Shown: positions 32,100-43,562, counted from the stretch's first letter. The stretch: 64,000 bases of DNA from Yersinia nurmii (GCF_001112925.1 NZ_CPYD01000005.1:62001-126000); one strand, 5' to 3'. Numbers and translations: made by a program. The notes: a model not told the origin generated them from the letters alone.

Positions 32100-33407
32100 T
32101 TAACGCGCAGCACCGTTGAGCCAGAAAGCTGGCTGGGCCAACGCCTCTTTACGGGCGGTATCACGCCAGTGTCCCTGGCGTTCAACAATAGCCTGTTGCA
32201 GACCAAACCAGCCATCAATGTATGGATGCCATTCGCTTTGCGGATAGAAACCGGATAACAGCTGGAAAGAGAGAATCTGACGATTCAAACGAGGTAACTG
32301 CGCCAGATAGCCGTCATCATCCATATGATGTGCAAAGGCTTCTTTCAAATCTGCAGCGCTGCGGCTCAGCATAATATCGGTGAAGCGCTTAAAGGAACCT
32401 TGTAACTTTGACTGGCCTTTAGCATCGAGGAACGGACGCCAGCCAGCGTTAACCAGCCAAGATGTGAGCGCCAACTTACATTTAAGATAAGTGGTGCTGT
32501 AGCACAATTGTTCCGCCTCAGCATTTTTCGCCGCCAGTAAAGGTTCCAGCTCGGTCAATAGTGCCCGCAGCTCAGTGCTGGCTTTACGTGGTACCAAGCC
32601 GCCAAATACCGTCATGACCTGACGAATCATCGCTAACGCTTCGATAATCATGGCTTTTGCCGATTCATCGCCACGCAGCCACAGTTCTTCATGGTATTGC
32701 CAGTGATCCAACGCCATTTCTAGGCCCGCAGACATTCCCTGCTCAACGGTAGACTTAGGCGCGGGCTGCACCACCAGCAACGGACGAACTTCCCGCGCCG
32801 GATTACCTTTTGCCAAATGGTAGCCGCGCGCAGCTTTACTCAGGCTCCCCTGACGCAGACCGCCGTTTTGCGCCAGTTCTGTCGCCAATGCCAGCAGATC
32901 CGCCTGATTCCCCTGCTTTAGCTCCAGCTCCACTTCGTGCAATGCTTCGCTGAGATCGTTGGCTGTCACATTGCCCAGATCTAAAGCCAGTTCAATCAGG
33001 CTTTGCTGGTAAGTAACTACCCACTTTTCACGCACAAAGTCGGTCTGAAATAGTGGCTTCAGTTCAGCCTGAAGCGCGGCGATATCCCAGCCTTCCGGCC
33101 AGATTTCCGCAGGGAACAGCGCCAAATCCAACTCTGGTTTATCAATAGTTACATTATATTCTGGACGCTGATGCAAACCGCCGACCACCTTGCCACCGGT
33201 TTTTATTGTCATTTCAAATTGCCCATCACAGCCGCGAATACGCAAACCCATATCATGCTCGCGCAGGCGACCGTCTTCGGTTTCAAAGTAGATATTGGTC
33301 AGCGTTTGTGGCGCGAAATGTTCATGTGGCCAGGACGCAATCTGGCCCGGCAAGGCAGCAATGGCTGCTGGAGTAGCGATAAATTTTAATTCTATTTCAA
33401 CGGTCAT
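32100..33407 (-). CDS. ygiF: inorganic triphosphatase YgiF (CYTH-CHAD)
   Basis: A 435-residue protein. The N-terminal CYTH domain begins VEIELKF (ExExK signature) and contains LREHDMGLRIRGCDG and MTIKTGG, the positively charged tunnel that binds triphosphate. The C-terminal ~200 residues are a CHAD helical domain (polyphosphate-binding). E. coli YgiF hydrolyses inorganic triphosphate. The ATG at 33407 was chosen because it places the ExExK motif at residue 3-7; the frame extends 16 codons upstream without a better site. Divergent from ygiM and upstream of glnE. Confidence 0.93.
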   Translation of the reverse strand: MTVEIELKFIATPAAIAALPGQIASWPHEHFAPQTLTNIYFETEDGRLREHDMGLRIRGCDGQFEMTIKTGGKVVGGLHQRPEYNVTIDKPELDLALFPAEIWPEGWDIAALQAELKPLFQTDFVREKWVVTYQQSLIELALDLGNVTANDLSEALHEVELELKQGNQADLLALATELAQNGGLRQGSLSKAARGYHLAKGNPAREVRPLLVVQPAPKSTVEQGMSAGLEMALDHWQYHEELWLRGDESAKAMIIEALAMIRQVMTVFGGLVPRKASTELRALLTELEPLLAAKNAEAEQLCYSTTYLKCKLALTSWLVNAGWRPFLDAKGQSKLQGSFKRFTDIMLSRSAADLKEAFAHHMDDDGYLAQLPRLNRQILSFQLLSGFYPQSEWHPYIDGWFGLQQAIVERQGHWRDTARKEALAQPAFWLNGAAR

Positions 33408-33722
33408 AATTTCATTCACACCGATATTTGCGAGATTGTGGGCATTATGCGCCATTCGCGATAATTTGCCTGTTTTACACCGCTTTTTCTGTACGAAAAG
33501 TCTCGTGCAGCAGGCGAGTCAAACCCTATTTTAACCTGATTTGCCGAGTCTGCCCTACTAGCTTGATCAGACTAATTTTAGTTTCTGAAAAACCGGCGAA
33601 AAATAGCGTCAAACCCGCACAGGCATTGAGAGTAAGATAGTTCTCATTCCGGTTTATGCGTTGCGTCGGCAAACTGAACACTCTACTATCGTTCCATAAA
33701 TTCACTCATAAACGATGATCTA

Positions 33723-34343
33723 ATGCAGAAATTACGCCTAATTTGTCTCGCAGTGCTAAGTCTTAGCATCAGTTGGGGCGCGCACGCTGAAGAAAAACGC
33801 TACATCTCCGATGAGCTAATCACCTACGTCCATAGCGGCCCCGGTAACCAATACCGCATTCTCGGCACGCTAAATGCCGGCGATGAAGTCACCCTGATCA
33901 GCGTTAACGAAGCGGCAAATTATGGCCAAATTCGCGACAGTAAAGGGCGTACCACTTGGATTCCAATGGATCAATTGAGTCAGTCGCCAAGTATGCGAGT
34001 GCGTTTACCTGATTTGGAACAACAGGTTAAAACCCTGACGGACAAACTGGCTAATATTGATAATAGCTGGAACCAGCGTACCGCTGAAATGCAGCAAAAA
34101 GTTGCAGCCAGCGACGGCGTCATTAACGCGCTGAAACAGGAAAATGAAGCGCTGAAAAACCAATTAGTTGTCGCGCAGAAGAAAGTGAACGCCGTCAACC
34201 TACAGTTGGATGACAAGCAGCGCACCATTATTCTGCAATGGTTTATGTACGGTGGCGGCGTTGCTGGCATCGGTCTGCTGCTGGGTCTGGTATTACCACA
34301 CCTTATCCCAAGCCGTAAGAAAAATAACCGCTGGATGAATTAA
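33723..34343 (+). CDS. ygiM: SH3-domain protein YgiM (TIGR04211 family)
   Basis: A 206-residue envelope protein. Signal peptide at residues 1-22 (…SWGAHA|EEK), a bacterial SH3 domain (YISDELITYVHSGPGNQYRILGT) to about residue 90, a coiled coil (LEQQVKTLTDKLANID, then KQENEALKNQLVVAQKK) and a C-terminal transmembrane helix (GGGVAGIGLLLGLVLPHLI) with a basic cytosolic tail. Function is not fixed; the architecture suggests a periplasmic cell-wall or envelope sensor. It precedes cca, as in E. coli, with a terminator between them. Confidence 0.92.
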   Translation: MQKLRLICLAVLSLSISWGAHAEEKRYISDELITYVHSGPGNQYRILGTLNAGDEVTLISVNEAANYGQIRDSKGRTTWIPMDQLSQSPSMRVRLPDLEQQVKTLTDKLANIDNSWNQRTAEMQQKVAASDGVINALKQENEALKNQLVVAQKKVNAVNLQLDDKQRTIILQWFMYGGGVAGIGLLLGLVLPHLIPSRKKNNRWMN

Positions 34344-34368
34344 TCGCGGAAACTATAGATTGAATTCT

Positions 34369-34393
34369 ATCGGCTGCCATCAGGCGGCCGATT
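34369..34393 (+). terminator. ygiM terminator
   Basis: 9-bp stem (left arm 34369-34377, right arm 34382-34390, one G-T pair), loop ATCA, tail TTTCATTT. Confidence 0.6.
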
Positions 34394-34484
34394 TCATTTG
34401 CTCGCCCCACCTCGCTATACTCTGGTCAGGCCTTAAGCCTCTTATTTCAGAATCATCGATACAATCGGTATCAGGAGAAAAACA

Positions 34485-35720
34485 GTGAATATCTACCTGG
34501 TCGGCGGTGCCGTACGCGACAATTTATTAAATCTGCCGGTCACCGAGCGGGATTGGGTCGTGGTCGGTGCCACTCCTGAACAGTTGCTTTCTCAAGGTTA
34601 TCAACAGGTCGGCAAGGATTTTCCGGTATTCTTACATCCGGTCAGCCGCGAAGAATATGCGTTGGCGCGTACCGAGCGAAAATCCGGTCAGGGTTACACT
34701 GGCTTTACCTGCTATGCCGCACCGGACGTCACGCTGGAAGAAGATTTACTCCGTCGGGATCTGACTATCAACGCCATTGCGCGTAGCGTGGAAGGCGAAC
34801 TTTTTGATCCTTATCAAGGCCGAAAGGATCTGGAAAACCGCATTTTACGCCATGTTTCTGACGCCTTTGGCGAAGATCCTCTACGCGTACTGCGAGTCGC
34901 CCGTTTTGCCGCTCGTTTTGCTCATCTGGGCTTTTCTATCGCTCCAGAGACTCAGGTATTAATGCACCAAATGGCCGACAGCGGCGAGCTTTCGGCGCTC
35001 ACGCCAGAGCGCGTATGGAAAGAAACAGAAAAAGCCTTACTCACCCAGAGTCCGCAAACCTATTTTCAGGTTTTACGTGACTGCGGCGCGCTGGCTGTGC
35101 TGTTCCCGGAAATTGACGCGCTGTTTGGCGTGCCTGCTCCGGAGAAATGGCATCCAGAGATCGATACCGGTATCCATACTTTAATGACGCTGGCCATCGC
35201 CGCTCAGATTAGTCCAGAGGTTGATATTCGTTTCGCCGCACTGTGCCACGATTTAGGCAAGGGACTGACGCCCAAAGAATTCTGGCCGCGTCATCACGGC
35301 CATGGCCCCGCAGGTGTCAAACTGGTAGAAAAAATGTGCCAACGACTGCGAGTACCCAATCCTATTCGGGATTTGGCAAAACTGGTGGCGGAATATCACG
35401 ATTTAATTCATACCGTCGATAAGTTGCGACCGGAAACACTGCTCAAGTTGTTTGACGCCATTGACGTCTGGCGCAAACCGGAACGTTTAGAGCAAATGAT
35501 TATGACCAGCGAAGCCGATGCCCGTGGACGCACCGGCTTTGAAAATAATCCTTATCCGCAAGGCGATTATCTGCGCGCGGCCTATCAGGTTGCTAATGGT
35601 GTGTCGATCAAGGAAGTGGTTGCCAGCGGCCTGCAAGGCCTGGCGATTAGGGATGAAGTCAAACGTCGCCGTCAGCAGGCGCTGGCAGACTGGAAACTGG
35701 CTCTCGGCGAAACTAACTAG
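34485..35720 (+). CDS. cca: CCA-adding tRNA nucleotidyltransferase
   Basis: A 411-residue class II enzyme that adds or repairs the 3' CCA of tRNA and, in enterobacteria, carries phosphohydrolase activity. The nucleotidyltransferase core has [10 protein letters not shown] and ERDWVVVGA, then [10 protein letters not shown] and the neck [16 protein letters not shown]. The C-terminal HD domain has LCHDLGKG and [13 protein letters not shown] precedes the ATG. It ends at a strong bidirectional terminator facing uppP. Confidence 0.96.
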   Translation: MNIYLVGGAVRDNLLNLPVTERDWVVVGATPEQLLSQGYQQVGKDFPVFLHPVSREEYALARTERKSGQGYTGFTCYAAPDVTLEEDLLRRDLTINAIARSVEGELFDPYQGRKDLENRILRHVSDAFGEDPLRVLRVARFAARFAHLGFSIAPETQVLMHQMADSGELSALTPERVWKETEKALLTQSPQTYFQVLRDCGALAVLFPEIDALFGVPAPEKWHPEIDTGIHTLMTLAIAAQISPEVDIRFAALCHDLGKGLTPKEFWPRHHGHGPAGVKLVEKMCQRLRVPNPIRDLAKLVAEYHDLIHTVDKLRPETLLKLFDAIDVWRKPERLEQMIMTSEADARGRTGFENNPYPQGDYLRAAYQVANGVSIKEVVASGLQGLAIRDEVKRRRQQALADWKLALGETN

Positions 35721-35746
35721 ATCAGTGAACCTCAATAAGCAGACGT

Positions 35747-35776
35747 AAAAAAGCCCTGTAAAATCAGGGCTTTTTT
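35747..35776. terminator. cca/uppP bidirectional terminator
   Basis: 12-bp stem (A6GCCCTG and CAGGGCT6) with a TAAAAT loop and eight T on the plus side, between convergent cca and uppP. Confidence 0.9.
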
Positions 35777-35799
35777 TTGCATTCATTAACTTAAAAAGT

Positions 35800-36624
35800 T
35801 TACATAAATACCCAATACACTGCCGCTGCCACTACAAAACGGTAAATAGCGAAAGGCACAAACGAGATTCGCTTAATCAATGACAGGAAGGTTTTGATAG
35901 CAATCAGCGCCACCACGAATGCCGTAGCAAAACCAACGGCAAACATCGGTAAATCGCCTAATGTCAGGAAGTGTAGGCTCTTATACAAATCCAACCCACT
36001 GGCACCCAGCATCATAGGTACGGCCAGAATAAACGAAAATTCAGATGCAGCATAACGGCTCACGCCGGTCAGCATACCGCCAGAAATGGTCGCCCCAGAG
36101 CGGGAGAAGCCCGGCCACAGCGCTAAACACTGGAAGCAGCCAATCATAAATGCCTGACGGTACGTGATATCGTCCAGACCAACCGCTTTAGGGTTTTTAG
36201 GTTTCAACCATTCCGCCGCCAGCAGCAGTAGGCCGCCGACCACTAAGGCGTACATCACACTTTGAGGCTGAAACAGTGACTTTATCGCATCGTGGAATAC
36301 CAGACCCAAGACGACCGCCGGAATCATGGCCAATAATATGTGCCCAAGCGTTAAATGACCGCCGGTCTGGCCATCGTTAGCCACTTTCTTACCGCCAAAG
36401 TGGATACCGATCAGGCCGAACAATCTGCGCCAGAACACCACGACCACGGCCAGAATCGAACCTAACTGAATGATAACTTCGAAAGTTTCAGCTTTCTCAC
36501 CGGTAAAGCCCAAGAGATGGCCCACGATGATCATATGCCCGGTTGATGATACTGGTAGAAACTCGGTTAAACCTTCGACCACGCCCAGAATAAATGCTAC
36601 AAACAGCGAATACATATCCGTCAT
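35800..36624 (-). CDS. uppP: undecaprenyl-diphosphatase UppP (BacA)
   Basis: A 274-residue multi-pass membrane enzyme that dephosphorylates undecaprenyl diphosphate to recycle the lipid carrier for peptidoglycan and O-antigen; it confers bacitracin resistance. Signature motifs are [18 protein letters not shown] and the [10 protein letters not shown] segment. Eight or so hydrophobic helices span the protein. folB is upstream on the same strand, separated by a terminator. Confidence 0.96.
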   Translation of the reverse strand: MTDMYSLFVAFILGVVEGLTEFLPVSSTGHMIIVGHLLGFTGEKAETFEVIIQLGSILAVVVVFWRRLFGLIGIHFGGKKVANDGQTGGHLTLGHILLAMIPAVVLGLVFHDAIKSLFQPQSVMYALVVGGLLLLAAEWLKPKNPKAVGLDDITYRQAFMIGCFQCLALWPGFSRSGATISGGMLTGVSRYAASEFSFILAVPMMLGASGLDLYKSLHFLTLGDLPMFAVGFATAFVVALIAIKTFLSLIKRISFVPFAIYRFVVAAAVYWVFM

Positions 36625-36661
36625 CTACGCTACCCATACCCAATAAGAGAAAACCACAAAA

Positions 36662-36694
36662 AAACGGCAATGTTATAGAAAAACACTGCCGTTT
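36662..36694 (-). terminator. folB terminator
   Basis: 8-bp stem (AAACGGCA/TGCCGTTT) with a 17-nt loop; on the minus strand the stem leads into seven T. It lies 93 bases past folB, before uppP. Confidence 0.7.
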
Positions 36695-36786
36695 AAATTC
36701 TATTAAATTGAAAACATCAACCGCCGTAATATGACCAGCTTATCAATAGATGGTTTCATTTTTATGGCACTTTGTCGCCAGAAAAA

Positions 36787-37146
36787 TCAGCAGGTTCGCT
36801 CACCGCGTTCAATTATTACGCCGACATTGCGAGCTTCTGCCACTGCGCCTGGTTTGCTGACTTTGATTCTCACCCAGGGAGAAGCAAAACGCTGCAATAA
36901 TATTTCGGCAACTTCTTCTGCCACTCGCTCAACCAGCGCAAAACGCTGCCCCGCGACGTGTTTCAAGATAGCATCGCTGATATCAGCATAGCTTAAACAA
37001 TCGCTTACATCGTCACTGGCGGCCGCTTTGCGATTATTCCATCCCATTTCGATATCGAACACTAACTTCTGTTTAATAGTCTGTTCCCAGTCATAAACAC
37101 CGATGGTGGTAATCACGCTGAGTTCTTCAATAAATACGATGTCCAT
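36787..37146 (-). CDS. folB: dihydroneopterin aldolase FolB
   Basis: A 119-residue folate-pathway enzyme converting dihydroneopterin to 6-hydroxymethyl-dihydropterin, with epimerase activity. Conserved [21 protein letters not shown] opening, the [10 protein letters not shown] segment, the catalytic Lys in [11 protein letters not shown] and a Glu in [12 protein letters not shown]. The ATG at 37146 aligns with E. coli; an adjacent GTG at 37149 is less likely. It is divergent from plsY with about 107 bases between. Confidence 0.95.
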   Translation of the reverse strand: MDIVFIEELSVITTIGVYDWEQTIKQKLVFDIEMGWNNRKAAASDDVSDCLSYADISDAILKHVAGQRFALVERVAEEVAEILLQRFASPWVRIKVSKPGAVAEARNVGVIIERGERTC

Positions 37147-37253
37147 CACGTCATTCTCTGTTTTTGTGCCTACCGGATATCACTTCCAGCCGAATATGCG
37201 TATTATCCACTGATGTTGCGATTAAAACGACCATTATTAAACGGGGCGGCGTT

Positions 37254-37901
37254 ATGAGTGCTATCGCGCTTGGTATGATTCTCTTCGCGTATTTGTGTGG
37301 CTCAATTTCCAGCGCGATTCTGGTGTGTCGAATCGCTAAATTACCCGATCCTCGTGTAAACGGTTCAGGGAATCCCGGAGCGACCAACGTATTACGCATC
37401 GGCGGCCGCACTGCGGCGGCGGCAGTATTAGTGTTTGATGTGATAAAAGGTATGCTGCCGGTATGGATCGCTTATCTTCTGCATGTTTCCCCTCTTTACC
37501 TTGGAATTACTGCTATCGCCGCCTGTTTGGGCCATATCTATCCGGTATTCTTTAATTTCCGCGGTGGCAAGGGCGTAGCGACGGCTTTTGGTGCTATCGC
37601 CCCCATCGGCTGGGATCTCACGGGTTTAATGACCGGAACTTGGCTGCTAACAGTACTGTTGAGCGGTTATTCCTCATTAGGTGCGATTGTCAGCGCCCTG
37701 ATAGCCCCATTTTATGTCTGGTGGTTTAAACCACAGTTTACCTTCCCGGTCGCCATGCTTTCCTGCCTGATACTGATGCGTCACCACGATAATATTCAGC
37801 GTTTATGGCGCGGTCAGGAAAGTAAAATTTGGGACAAGCTGAAGAAGAAAAGACAGAAGACCGCTGCCGAAGAAGCAGAAGAGCAGGAATTGGATGACTG
37901 A
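37254..37901 (+). CDS. plsY: glycerol-3-phosphate acyltransferase PlsY
   Basis: A 215-residue integral membrane enzyme transferring acyl from acyl-phosphate to glycerol 3-phosphate, the first phospholipid step. The three conserved motifs are visible: [21 protein letters not shown](IGG) and [17 protein letters not shown]. The C-terminus is a charged cytosolic tail rich in Lys and Glu. The start ATG at 37254 matches E. coli; the open frame extends 30 codons upstream into the folB leader. Confidence 0.95.
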   Translation: MSAIALGMILFAYLCGSISSAILVCRIAKLPDPRVNGSGNPGATNVLRIGGRTAAAAVLVFDVIKGMLPVWIAYLLHVSPLYLGITAIAACLGHIYPVFFNFRGGKGVATAFGAIAPIGWDLTGLMTGTWLLTVLLSGYSSLGAIVSALIAPFYVWWFKPQFTFPVAMLSCLILMRHHDNIQRLWRGQESKIWDKLKKKRQKTAAEEAEEQELDD

Positions 37902-38012
37902 TTGAGCGCGCGTCCACTCCCGTAACTCCGTTCTGATGACAGAGCGAGAGCGAAGCACAGCGCTAAGGATTGAAAAGCGGAGTGGACTAAAATCCATGAG
38001 CATTTTCAATGG

Positions 38013-38032
38013 CTGCGGCATCACAGCCGCAG
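38013..38032. terminator. hairpin between convergent plsY and tsaD
   Basis: 7-bp stem CTGCGGC/GCCGCAG with a 6-nt loop, only seven bases past the tsaD stop. No U-tract, so the role is uncertain. Confidence 0.35.
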
Positions 38033-38038
38033 TCCTGC

Positions 38039-39052
38039 TCAAACTTTCGGAAGTTCAGCCAACGGCCAACGCGGCCTCACAGACACCGTCAACTCGCTAT
38101 TCACGCCAGTTTTCAGCCTGATCATGCCCGCATAAGCGATCATCGCGCCATTATCGGTGCAAAATTCAGGACGAGCGTAGAACACTTCGCCACCACGTTT
38201 TTGCATCATTTCGGCTAATTTACGACGCAATGTGGTGTTGGCGCTCACCCCTCCGGCAATAACTAAACGTTTGAAACCGGTTTGATCCAGCGCCCGTCTA
38301 CATTTGATTGCCAATGTATCCACGACCGCATCTTCAAAGGCGCGAGCAATATCGGCGCGAGTCTGATCGTCATTGCCGTTGGCGCGAATGGTATTGGCGG
38401 CAAAGGTTTTCAGGCCGGAAAAGCTAAAATCCAGCCCTGGGCGGTCAGTCATTGGCCGAGGGAACGTGAAGCGGGAAGTCTCGCCTTGTTGGGCCATACG
38501 TGACAGCATCGGCCCGCCGGGATAATCCAGCCCTAACAACTTTGCGGTTTTATCGAAAGCTTCACCGGCCGCATCATCAACGGATTCACCAAGCAGTTGG
38601 TATTCGCCAATGCCGGTCACGCTGATTAATTGTGTATGACCGCCGGAAACCAGCAAAGCGACAAAAGGAAACTCAGGCGCGTTTTCTTCTAGCATAGGCG
38701 CCAACAGGTGGCCTTCCATATGATGAACCGGCACCGCAGGCACATTCCAGGCAAAAGCCAGCGCGCGGCCAATGGTGGCACCAACCAGCAAAGCACCGAC
38801 CAACCCCGGCCCGGCGGTATAGGCTACGCCGTCAATATCCTCCGGTTTCAGATTGGCTTCTTTTAAAGCAGCCTGAATCAGCGGTACGGTTTTCCGCACG
38901 TGATCACGCGAGGCCAGTTCAGGAACTACGCCGCCGTAATCTGCGTGTAATTTGACCTGACTGTATAATTGATTGGCTAACAGACCGGTTTCATCGTCAT
39001 AAACTGCAATTCCGGTTTCATCGCAGGATGTTTCTATACCCAAGACTCGCAT
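38039..39052 (-). CDS. tsaD: tRNA N6-adenosine threonylcarbamoyltransferase TsaD
   Basis: A 337-residue ASKHA-fold enzyme that transfers threonylcarbamoyl to A37 of ANN-decoding tRNAs, with TsaB/TsaE/TsaC. Motifs are [14 protein letters not shown], the metal-binding [19 protein letters not shown], and [11 protein letters not shown] near the C-terminus. The ATG at 39052 follows TGGGA and matches E. coli; ATGs at 39064-39067 would add five residues. Divergent from rpsU, the conserved arrangement. The tRNA-Ile2 gene at 44.3 kb encodes one of its substrates. Confidence 0.96.
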   Translation of the reverse strand: MRVLGIETSCDETGIAVYDDETGLLANQLYSQVKLHADYGGVVPELASRDHVRKTVPLIQAALKEANLKPEDIDGVAYTAGPGLVGALLVGATIGRALAFAWNVPAVPVHHMEGHLLAPMLEENAPEFPFVALLVSGGHTQLISVTGIGEYQLLGESVDDAAGEAFDKTAKLLGLDYPGGPMLSRMAQQGETSRFTFPRPMTDRPGLDFSFSGLKTFAANTIRANGNDDQTRADIARAFEDAVVDTLAIKCRRALDQTGFKRLVIAGGVSANTTLRRKLAEMMQKRGGEVFYARPEFCTDNGAMIAYAGMIRLKTGVNSELTVSVRPRWPLAELPKV

Positions 39053-39241
39053 TACATTTCCCATCATTCACGTGCGGCGGACAGTTTACCACAACCATGG
39101 GGACAGTCATGGTTTCTGCTATTTACTGTTTATTTAGTTTTTCAGAAAAAAATCATTTCCCTGTGCAATGACCTGATTTCTCTGCGGAAGGACGCCAGAA
39201 TGTTGTTGAGTCTCACTATAATTGAAAAAATTGTTGATTCG

Positions 39242-39271
39242 TTCGACCCGAACCGCTGTTTAGTATATAAT
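39242..39271 (+). promoter_or_regulatory. candidate promoter of rpsU-dnaG-rpoD
   Basis: A perfect TATAAT at 39266-39271 lies 175 bases before rpsU, with a weak -35 (TTCGAC, 39242-39247) 18 bases upstream. Its position in the tsaD-rpsU divergent interval fits a main promoter of the macromolecular-synthesis operon. The rest of the 393-base interval shows no other clear feature. Confidence 0.5.
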
Positions 39272-39433
39272 CAGCCCCCGCCGCACTTCTGACAATAAAA
39301 CAGTGGTCGGTCAAACAGGGGCGTGCCTGTTTCAATTTGCTGTGGTGCTTTACAACGCAGCATCCATTGAAGTAAAATTCCGCACCATTTTGAGAAGGCT
39401 GGCACTTGGCCAGCAGAAACCGATTTCTATTGA

Positions 39434-39661
<228 letters not shown>

Positions 39662-39733
39662 TTCTTCGGGGGCAGCCCCGCAGCGTGATTTGTTAGTTTC
39701 TAAAAACGCGCAGACCGAGTAGTTGCAACGAAG

Positions 39734-39761
39734 GCCGTGCTTTCCGAAAGGAATGCGCGGC
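39734..39761 (+). terminator. internal terminator/attenuator between rpsU and dnaG
   Basis: 12-nt arms around a GAAA tetraloop (left 39734-39745, right 39750-39761), with one T-T mismatch and one G-T pair, then TTATTCTCGTTT. In E. coli a partial terminator at this place keeps dnaG expression low relative to rpsU; the same role is inferred. Confidence 0.55.
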
Positions 39762-39795
39762 TTATTCTCGTTTATGGACTAGCGAATAGGGGCTT

Positions 39796-41544
39796 ATGGC
39801 TGGACGAATTCCGCGGGTATTTATCAATGACTTGCTGGCTAGAACCGACATCGTCGATCTTATCGATGCTCGGGTAAAGCTGAAGAAGCAAGGCAAAAAT
39901 TATCACGCGTGTTGTCCGTTCCATCATGAGAAAACACCCTCATTCACCGTTAATGGCGAAAAGCAGTTTTATCACTGTTTTGGCTGTGGTGCCCACGGCA
40001 ACGCGGTAGATTTTCTGATGAATTACGATCGACTGGAGTTTGTCGAAAGTATCGAAGAATTAGCTACCATGCACGGGCTGGAAGTGCCTTACGAGGCAGG
40101 AACCGGCAGCACGCAGATCGAACGTCATCAACGACAAAGTCTTTATCAATTGATGGATCAGCTTAGCGCTTTCTATCAGCAATCACTCAATAGCCCATCA
40201 GCTAAACAGGCACGTGGTTATCTCGAGCACCGCGGTTTGAGTGAAGATATTATCCACCATTTCGCCATTGGTTTTGCTCCCGCAGGTTGGGACAATGCCT
40301 TAAAACGCTTTGGTCGTGATGCCGAAAGTCGTACCGCACTGAACGATGCCGGTATGCTGGTGACTAATGATACAGGGCGAACTTACGACCGTTTCCGTGA
40401 ACGCGTTATGTTCCCAATTCGCGATAAGCGCGGGCGGGTAATCGCTTTTGGTGGTCGTATTCTGGGGGACGGTGTTCCCAAGTACCTCAACTCACCGGAA
40501 ACAGAAATTTTTCATAAGGGCCGCCAGTTATACGGCTTGTATGAAGCACAGGTTATTCATCCCAATCCAACGCGTTTACTCGTGGTGGAGGGTTATATGG
40601 ATGTGGTGGCGTTAGCGCAATTCGGCATTGATTATGCCGTTGCCTCACTTGGAACCTCAACGACGGCTGAACATATTCAGCTGCTGTTCCGCGCCACCGA
40701 CCAGGTTATTTGCTGTTATGACGGCGACCGGGCTGGCCGAGATGCCGCCTGGCGGGCATTGGAAACCGCGTTGCCCTATTTGAACGATGGCCGTCAGCTA
40801 CGTTTTATGTTTTTACCCGACGGAGAAGATCCCGATACGCTGGTGCGTAAAGAAGGTAAAGAGGCGTTCGAACAACGGATGGAGCAGGCGCAGCCGCTAT
40901 CAACCTTCTTGTTCGAAACGCTCATGCCGCAGGTCGATTTGAGCAGCCCCGATGGACGAGCCAAATTAAGTACCTTGGCGCTGCCTTTAATCAGCCAGGT
41001 GCCGGGAGAAACGCTGCGGCTTTATCTGCGCCAGCAGTTAGGTAATAAATTAGGCATTCTGGATGACAGTCAGCTGGATAAGCTGATGCCTAAACAGGCT
41101 GAGAACACGAATACCTACCAACCGCCCCAGCTAAAACGCACAACCATGCGTATACTTATAGGGCTACTGGTACAAAACCCGCAACTGGCTACACTTATTC
41201 CCTCACTACAGGGAGTTGAGCAGGCGAAACTGGCTGGATTACCGCTATTTATTGAGTTGGTAAATACCTGTTTGGCTCAGCCGGGGCTGACGACCGGCCA
41301 ATTGCTGGAACAGTATCGTGATAATAAATTCAGTCAACAGCTTGAAACCTTGGCAACTTGGAACCACATGATTGCTGAGGAGATGGTCGAGCCGACCTTT
41401 GTCGATACGCTGGCGAGTCTGTATGACTCAATTTTGGAACAGCGTCAGGAAACATTGATTGCCCGCGATCGAACACATGGATTAAACGCCGAAGAACGTA
41501 AAGAGCTTTGGTCTTTGAATCTTGCGTTAGCCAAGAAAAAATGA
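39796..41544 (+). CDS. dnaG: DNA primase DnaG
   Basis: A 582-residue replicative primase. The N-terminal CHC2 zinc domain shows C and H in HACCPFHHEKTPSF and HCFGCGAHGNA. The TOPRIM catalytic core has VVEGYMDVVALAQ and CYDGDRAGRDAAW. The C-terminal ~150 residues are the DnaB-interacting helical domain. Length is one residue more than E. coli. It is second in the operon; 156 bases follow before rpoD, where the transcript is processed in E. coli. Confidence 0.97.
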   Translation: MAGRIPRVFINDLLARTDIVDLIDARVKLKKQGKNYHACCPFHHEKTPSFTVNGEKQFYHCFGCGAHGNAVDFLMNYDRLEFVESIEELATMHGLEVPYEAGTGSTQIERHQRQSLYQLMDQLSAFYQQSLNSPSAKQARGYLEHRGLSEDIIHHFAIGFAPAGWDNALKRFGRDAESRTALNDAGMLVTNDTGRTYDRFRERVMFPIRDKRGRVIAFGGRILGDGVPKYLNSPETEIFHKGRQLYGLYEAQVIHPNPTRLLVVEGYMDVVALAQFGIDYAVASLGTSTTAEHIQLLFRATDQVICCYDGDRAGRDAAWRALETALPYLNDGRQLRFMFLPDGEDPDTLVRKEGKEAFEQRMEQAQPLSTFLFETLMPQVDLSSPDGRAKLSTLALPLISQVPGETLRLYLRQQLGNKLGILDDSQLDKLMPKQAENTNTYQPPQLKRTTMRILIGLLVQNPQLATLIPSLQGVEQAKLAGLPLFIELVNTCLAQPGLTTGQLLEQYRDNKFSQQLETLATWNHMIAEEMVEPTFVDTLASLYDSILEQRQETLIARDRTHGLNAEERKELWSLNLALAKKK

Positions 41545-41700
41545 ACTACCCAACGGCTTAATTGCCGATAAATGCGGGGGCGAATCCCTGCAATATGCCG
41601 CCATAGCGGGCAGCGGCGAAAAAAAAAGCCCCAAATGCTATTGTTGGCGGTTTCGCCGACCGACACCAACCCAAATACTCTGAAGTGTGGATACCGTCTT

Positions 41701-43542
41701 ATGGAGCAAAACCCGCAGTCACAGCTGAAGCTACTTGTCACCCGTGGTAAGGAGCAAGGCTATCTGACCTATGCTGAGGTCAATGACCATCTGCCGGAAG
41801 ATATCGTCGATTCCGATCAGATCGAAGACATCATCCAGATGATTAATGACATGGGTATACAGGTGCTGGAAGAAGCACCTGATGCCGATGATTTAATGCT
41901 GGCCGAAAACACCAATGATACCGACGATGACGCGGCTGAAGCTGCTGCACAGGTGTTGTCCAGTGTCGAATCCGAAATTGGTCGTACGACCGATCCGGTC
42001 CGCATGTATATGCGTGAAATGGGTACCGTTGAGCTTCTGACCCGTGAAGGCGAGATTGATATTGCCAAACGTATCGAAGACGGTATCAATCAGGTGCAAT
42101 GTTCTGTTGCAGAATATCCTGAAGCTATTACTTATCTGTTGGAACAATACGATCGCGTTGAAGCTGGCGAAGCCCGCCTGTCCGACCTGATCACCGGCTT
42201 TGTTGACCCGAATGCCGAAGAAGATATTGCACCAACCGCTACCCACGTAGGTTCAGAATTGTCCGCCGAAGAGATGGACGATGATGACGAAGAAGATGAA
42301 GACGAAGACGACGACAGCGAAGACGATAACAGCATCGATCCGGAACTGGCGCGTCAGAAATTCAGCGACCTGCGTGAACAATACGAAAACGCACGGAAAG
42401 AAATCAAGAAAAATGGCCGTAGCCATGCCAGCGCTGCCGCTGAGATTCTGAAACTTTCTGAAGTTTTCAAACAGTTCCGCCTGGTGCCTAAGCAGTTTGA
42501 CTATCTGGTCAACAACATGCGTACCATGATGGATCGCGTTCGTACTCAAGAACGTATCATCATGAAGCTGTGCGTTGAACAGTGCAAAATGCCGAAGAAA
42601 AACTTCGTCACACTGTTTGCCAGCAACGAAACCAGCGATACCTGGTTTGCAGCGGCAGTCGCAATGGGTAAACCATGGTCTGAAAAACTGAAAGACGTAG
42701 CGGAAGATGTCCAACGTAGCCTGCAAAAACTGCGTCAGATCGAAGAAGAAACCGGCCTGACCATCGAGCAAGTGAAAGATATCAACCGTCGTATGTCTAT
42801 CGGCGAAGCGAAAGCTCGTCGTGCGAAGAAAGAAATGGTCGAGGCGAACTTGCGTCTGGTTATTTCTATCGCTAAGAAATACACCAACCGTGGCCTGCAA
42901 TTCCTTGATTTAATTCAGGAAGGCAACATCGGTTTGATGAAAGCGGTAGATAAGTTTGAATACCGTCGTGGTTATAAGTTCTCGACTTATGCTACTTGGT
43001 GGATTCGTCAGGCCATTACCCGTTCCATCGCTGACCAGGCGCGCACCATCCGTATTCCGGTGCATATGATTGAGACAATTAACAAACTCAACCGTATCTC
43101 CCGTCAGATGTTGCAGGAAATGGGTCGTGAGCCTACCCCGGAAGAATTAGCAGAACGGATGCTGATGCCGGAAGACAAGATCCGCAAAGTACTGAAGATC
43201 GCGAAAGAGCCGATCTCAATGGAAACGCCAATTGGTGATGATGAAGATTCACATCTGGGCGATTTCATCGAAGATACTACGCTGGAGCTGCCGCTGGATT
43301 CTGCTACCTCAGAGAGCCTGCGTTCCGCGACTCACGACGTGTTGGCTGGCCTGACCGCTCGTGAAGCGAAAGTTCTGCGTATGCGTTTTGGTATCGATAT
43401 GAACACCGACCATACTTTGGAAGAAGTGGGTAAACAGTTCGACGTAACCCGTGAACGTATTCGTCAGATCGAAGCAAAAGCGCTGCGTAAACTGCGCCAC
43501 CCAAGCCGTTCAGAAGTTCTGCGTAGCTTCCTTGACGATTAA
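41701..43542 (+). CDS. rpoD: RNA polymerase sigma factor RpoD (sigma-70)
   Basis: A 613-residue primary sigma factor. Region 1.1 at the N-terminus ([20 protein letters not shown]), region 1.2 ([20 protein letters not shown]), a long acidic non-conserved region ([11 protein letters not shown]-type run around residues 190-215), region 2 ([20 protein letters not shown], then [10 protein letters not shown]), region 3 and region 4 ([20 protein letters not shown]). The ATG at 41701 was chosen by homology; the frame is open 43 codons further upstream. A strong terminator ends the operon. Confidence 0.98.
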   Translation: MEQNPQSQLKLLVTRGKEQGYLTYAEVNDHLPEDIVDSDQIEDIIQMINDMGIQVLEEAPDADDLMLAENTNDTDDDAAEAAAQVLSSVESEIGRTTDPVRMYMREMGTVELLTREGEIDIAKRIEDGINQVQCSVAEYPEAITYLLEQYDRVEAGEARLSDLITGFVDPNAEEDIAPTATHVGSELSAEEMDDDDEEDEDEDDDSEDDNSIDPELARQKFSDLREQYENARKEIKKNGRSHASAAAEILKLSEVFKQFRLVPKQFDYLVNNMRTMMDRVRTQERIIMKLCVEQCKMPKKNFVTLFASNETSDTWFAAAVAMGKPWSEKLKDVAEDVQRSLQKLRQIEEETGLTIEQVKDINRRMSIGEAKARRAKKEMVEANLRLVISIAKKYTNRGLQFLDLIQEGNIGLMKAVDKFEYRRGYKFSTYATWWIRQAITRSIADQARTIRIPVHMIETINKLNRISRQMLQEMGREPTPEELAERMLMPEDKIRKVLKIAKEPISMETPIGDDEDSHLGDFIEDTTLELPLDSATSESLRSATHDVLAGLTAREAKVLRMRFGIDMNTDHTLEEVGKQFDVTRERIRQIEAKALRKLRHPSRSEVLRSFLDD

Positions 43543-43562
43543 TCGTCAGCGCGCTTGAGTCA

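Noticed and set aside
39256-39274. LexA box near the rpsU promoter
   Set aside because: CTG and CAG are 13 bases apart instead of 10, so the spacing does not fit.
42253-42900. 215-codon minus-strand frame inside rpoD
   Set aside because: Antisense shadow of a highly conserved coding region; no independent evidence.
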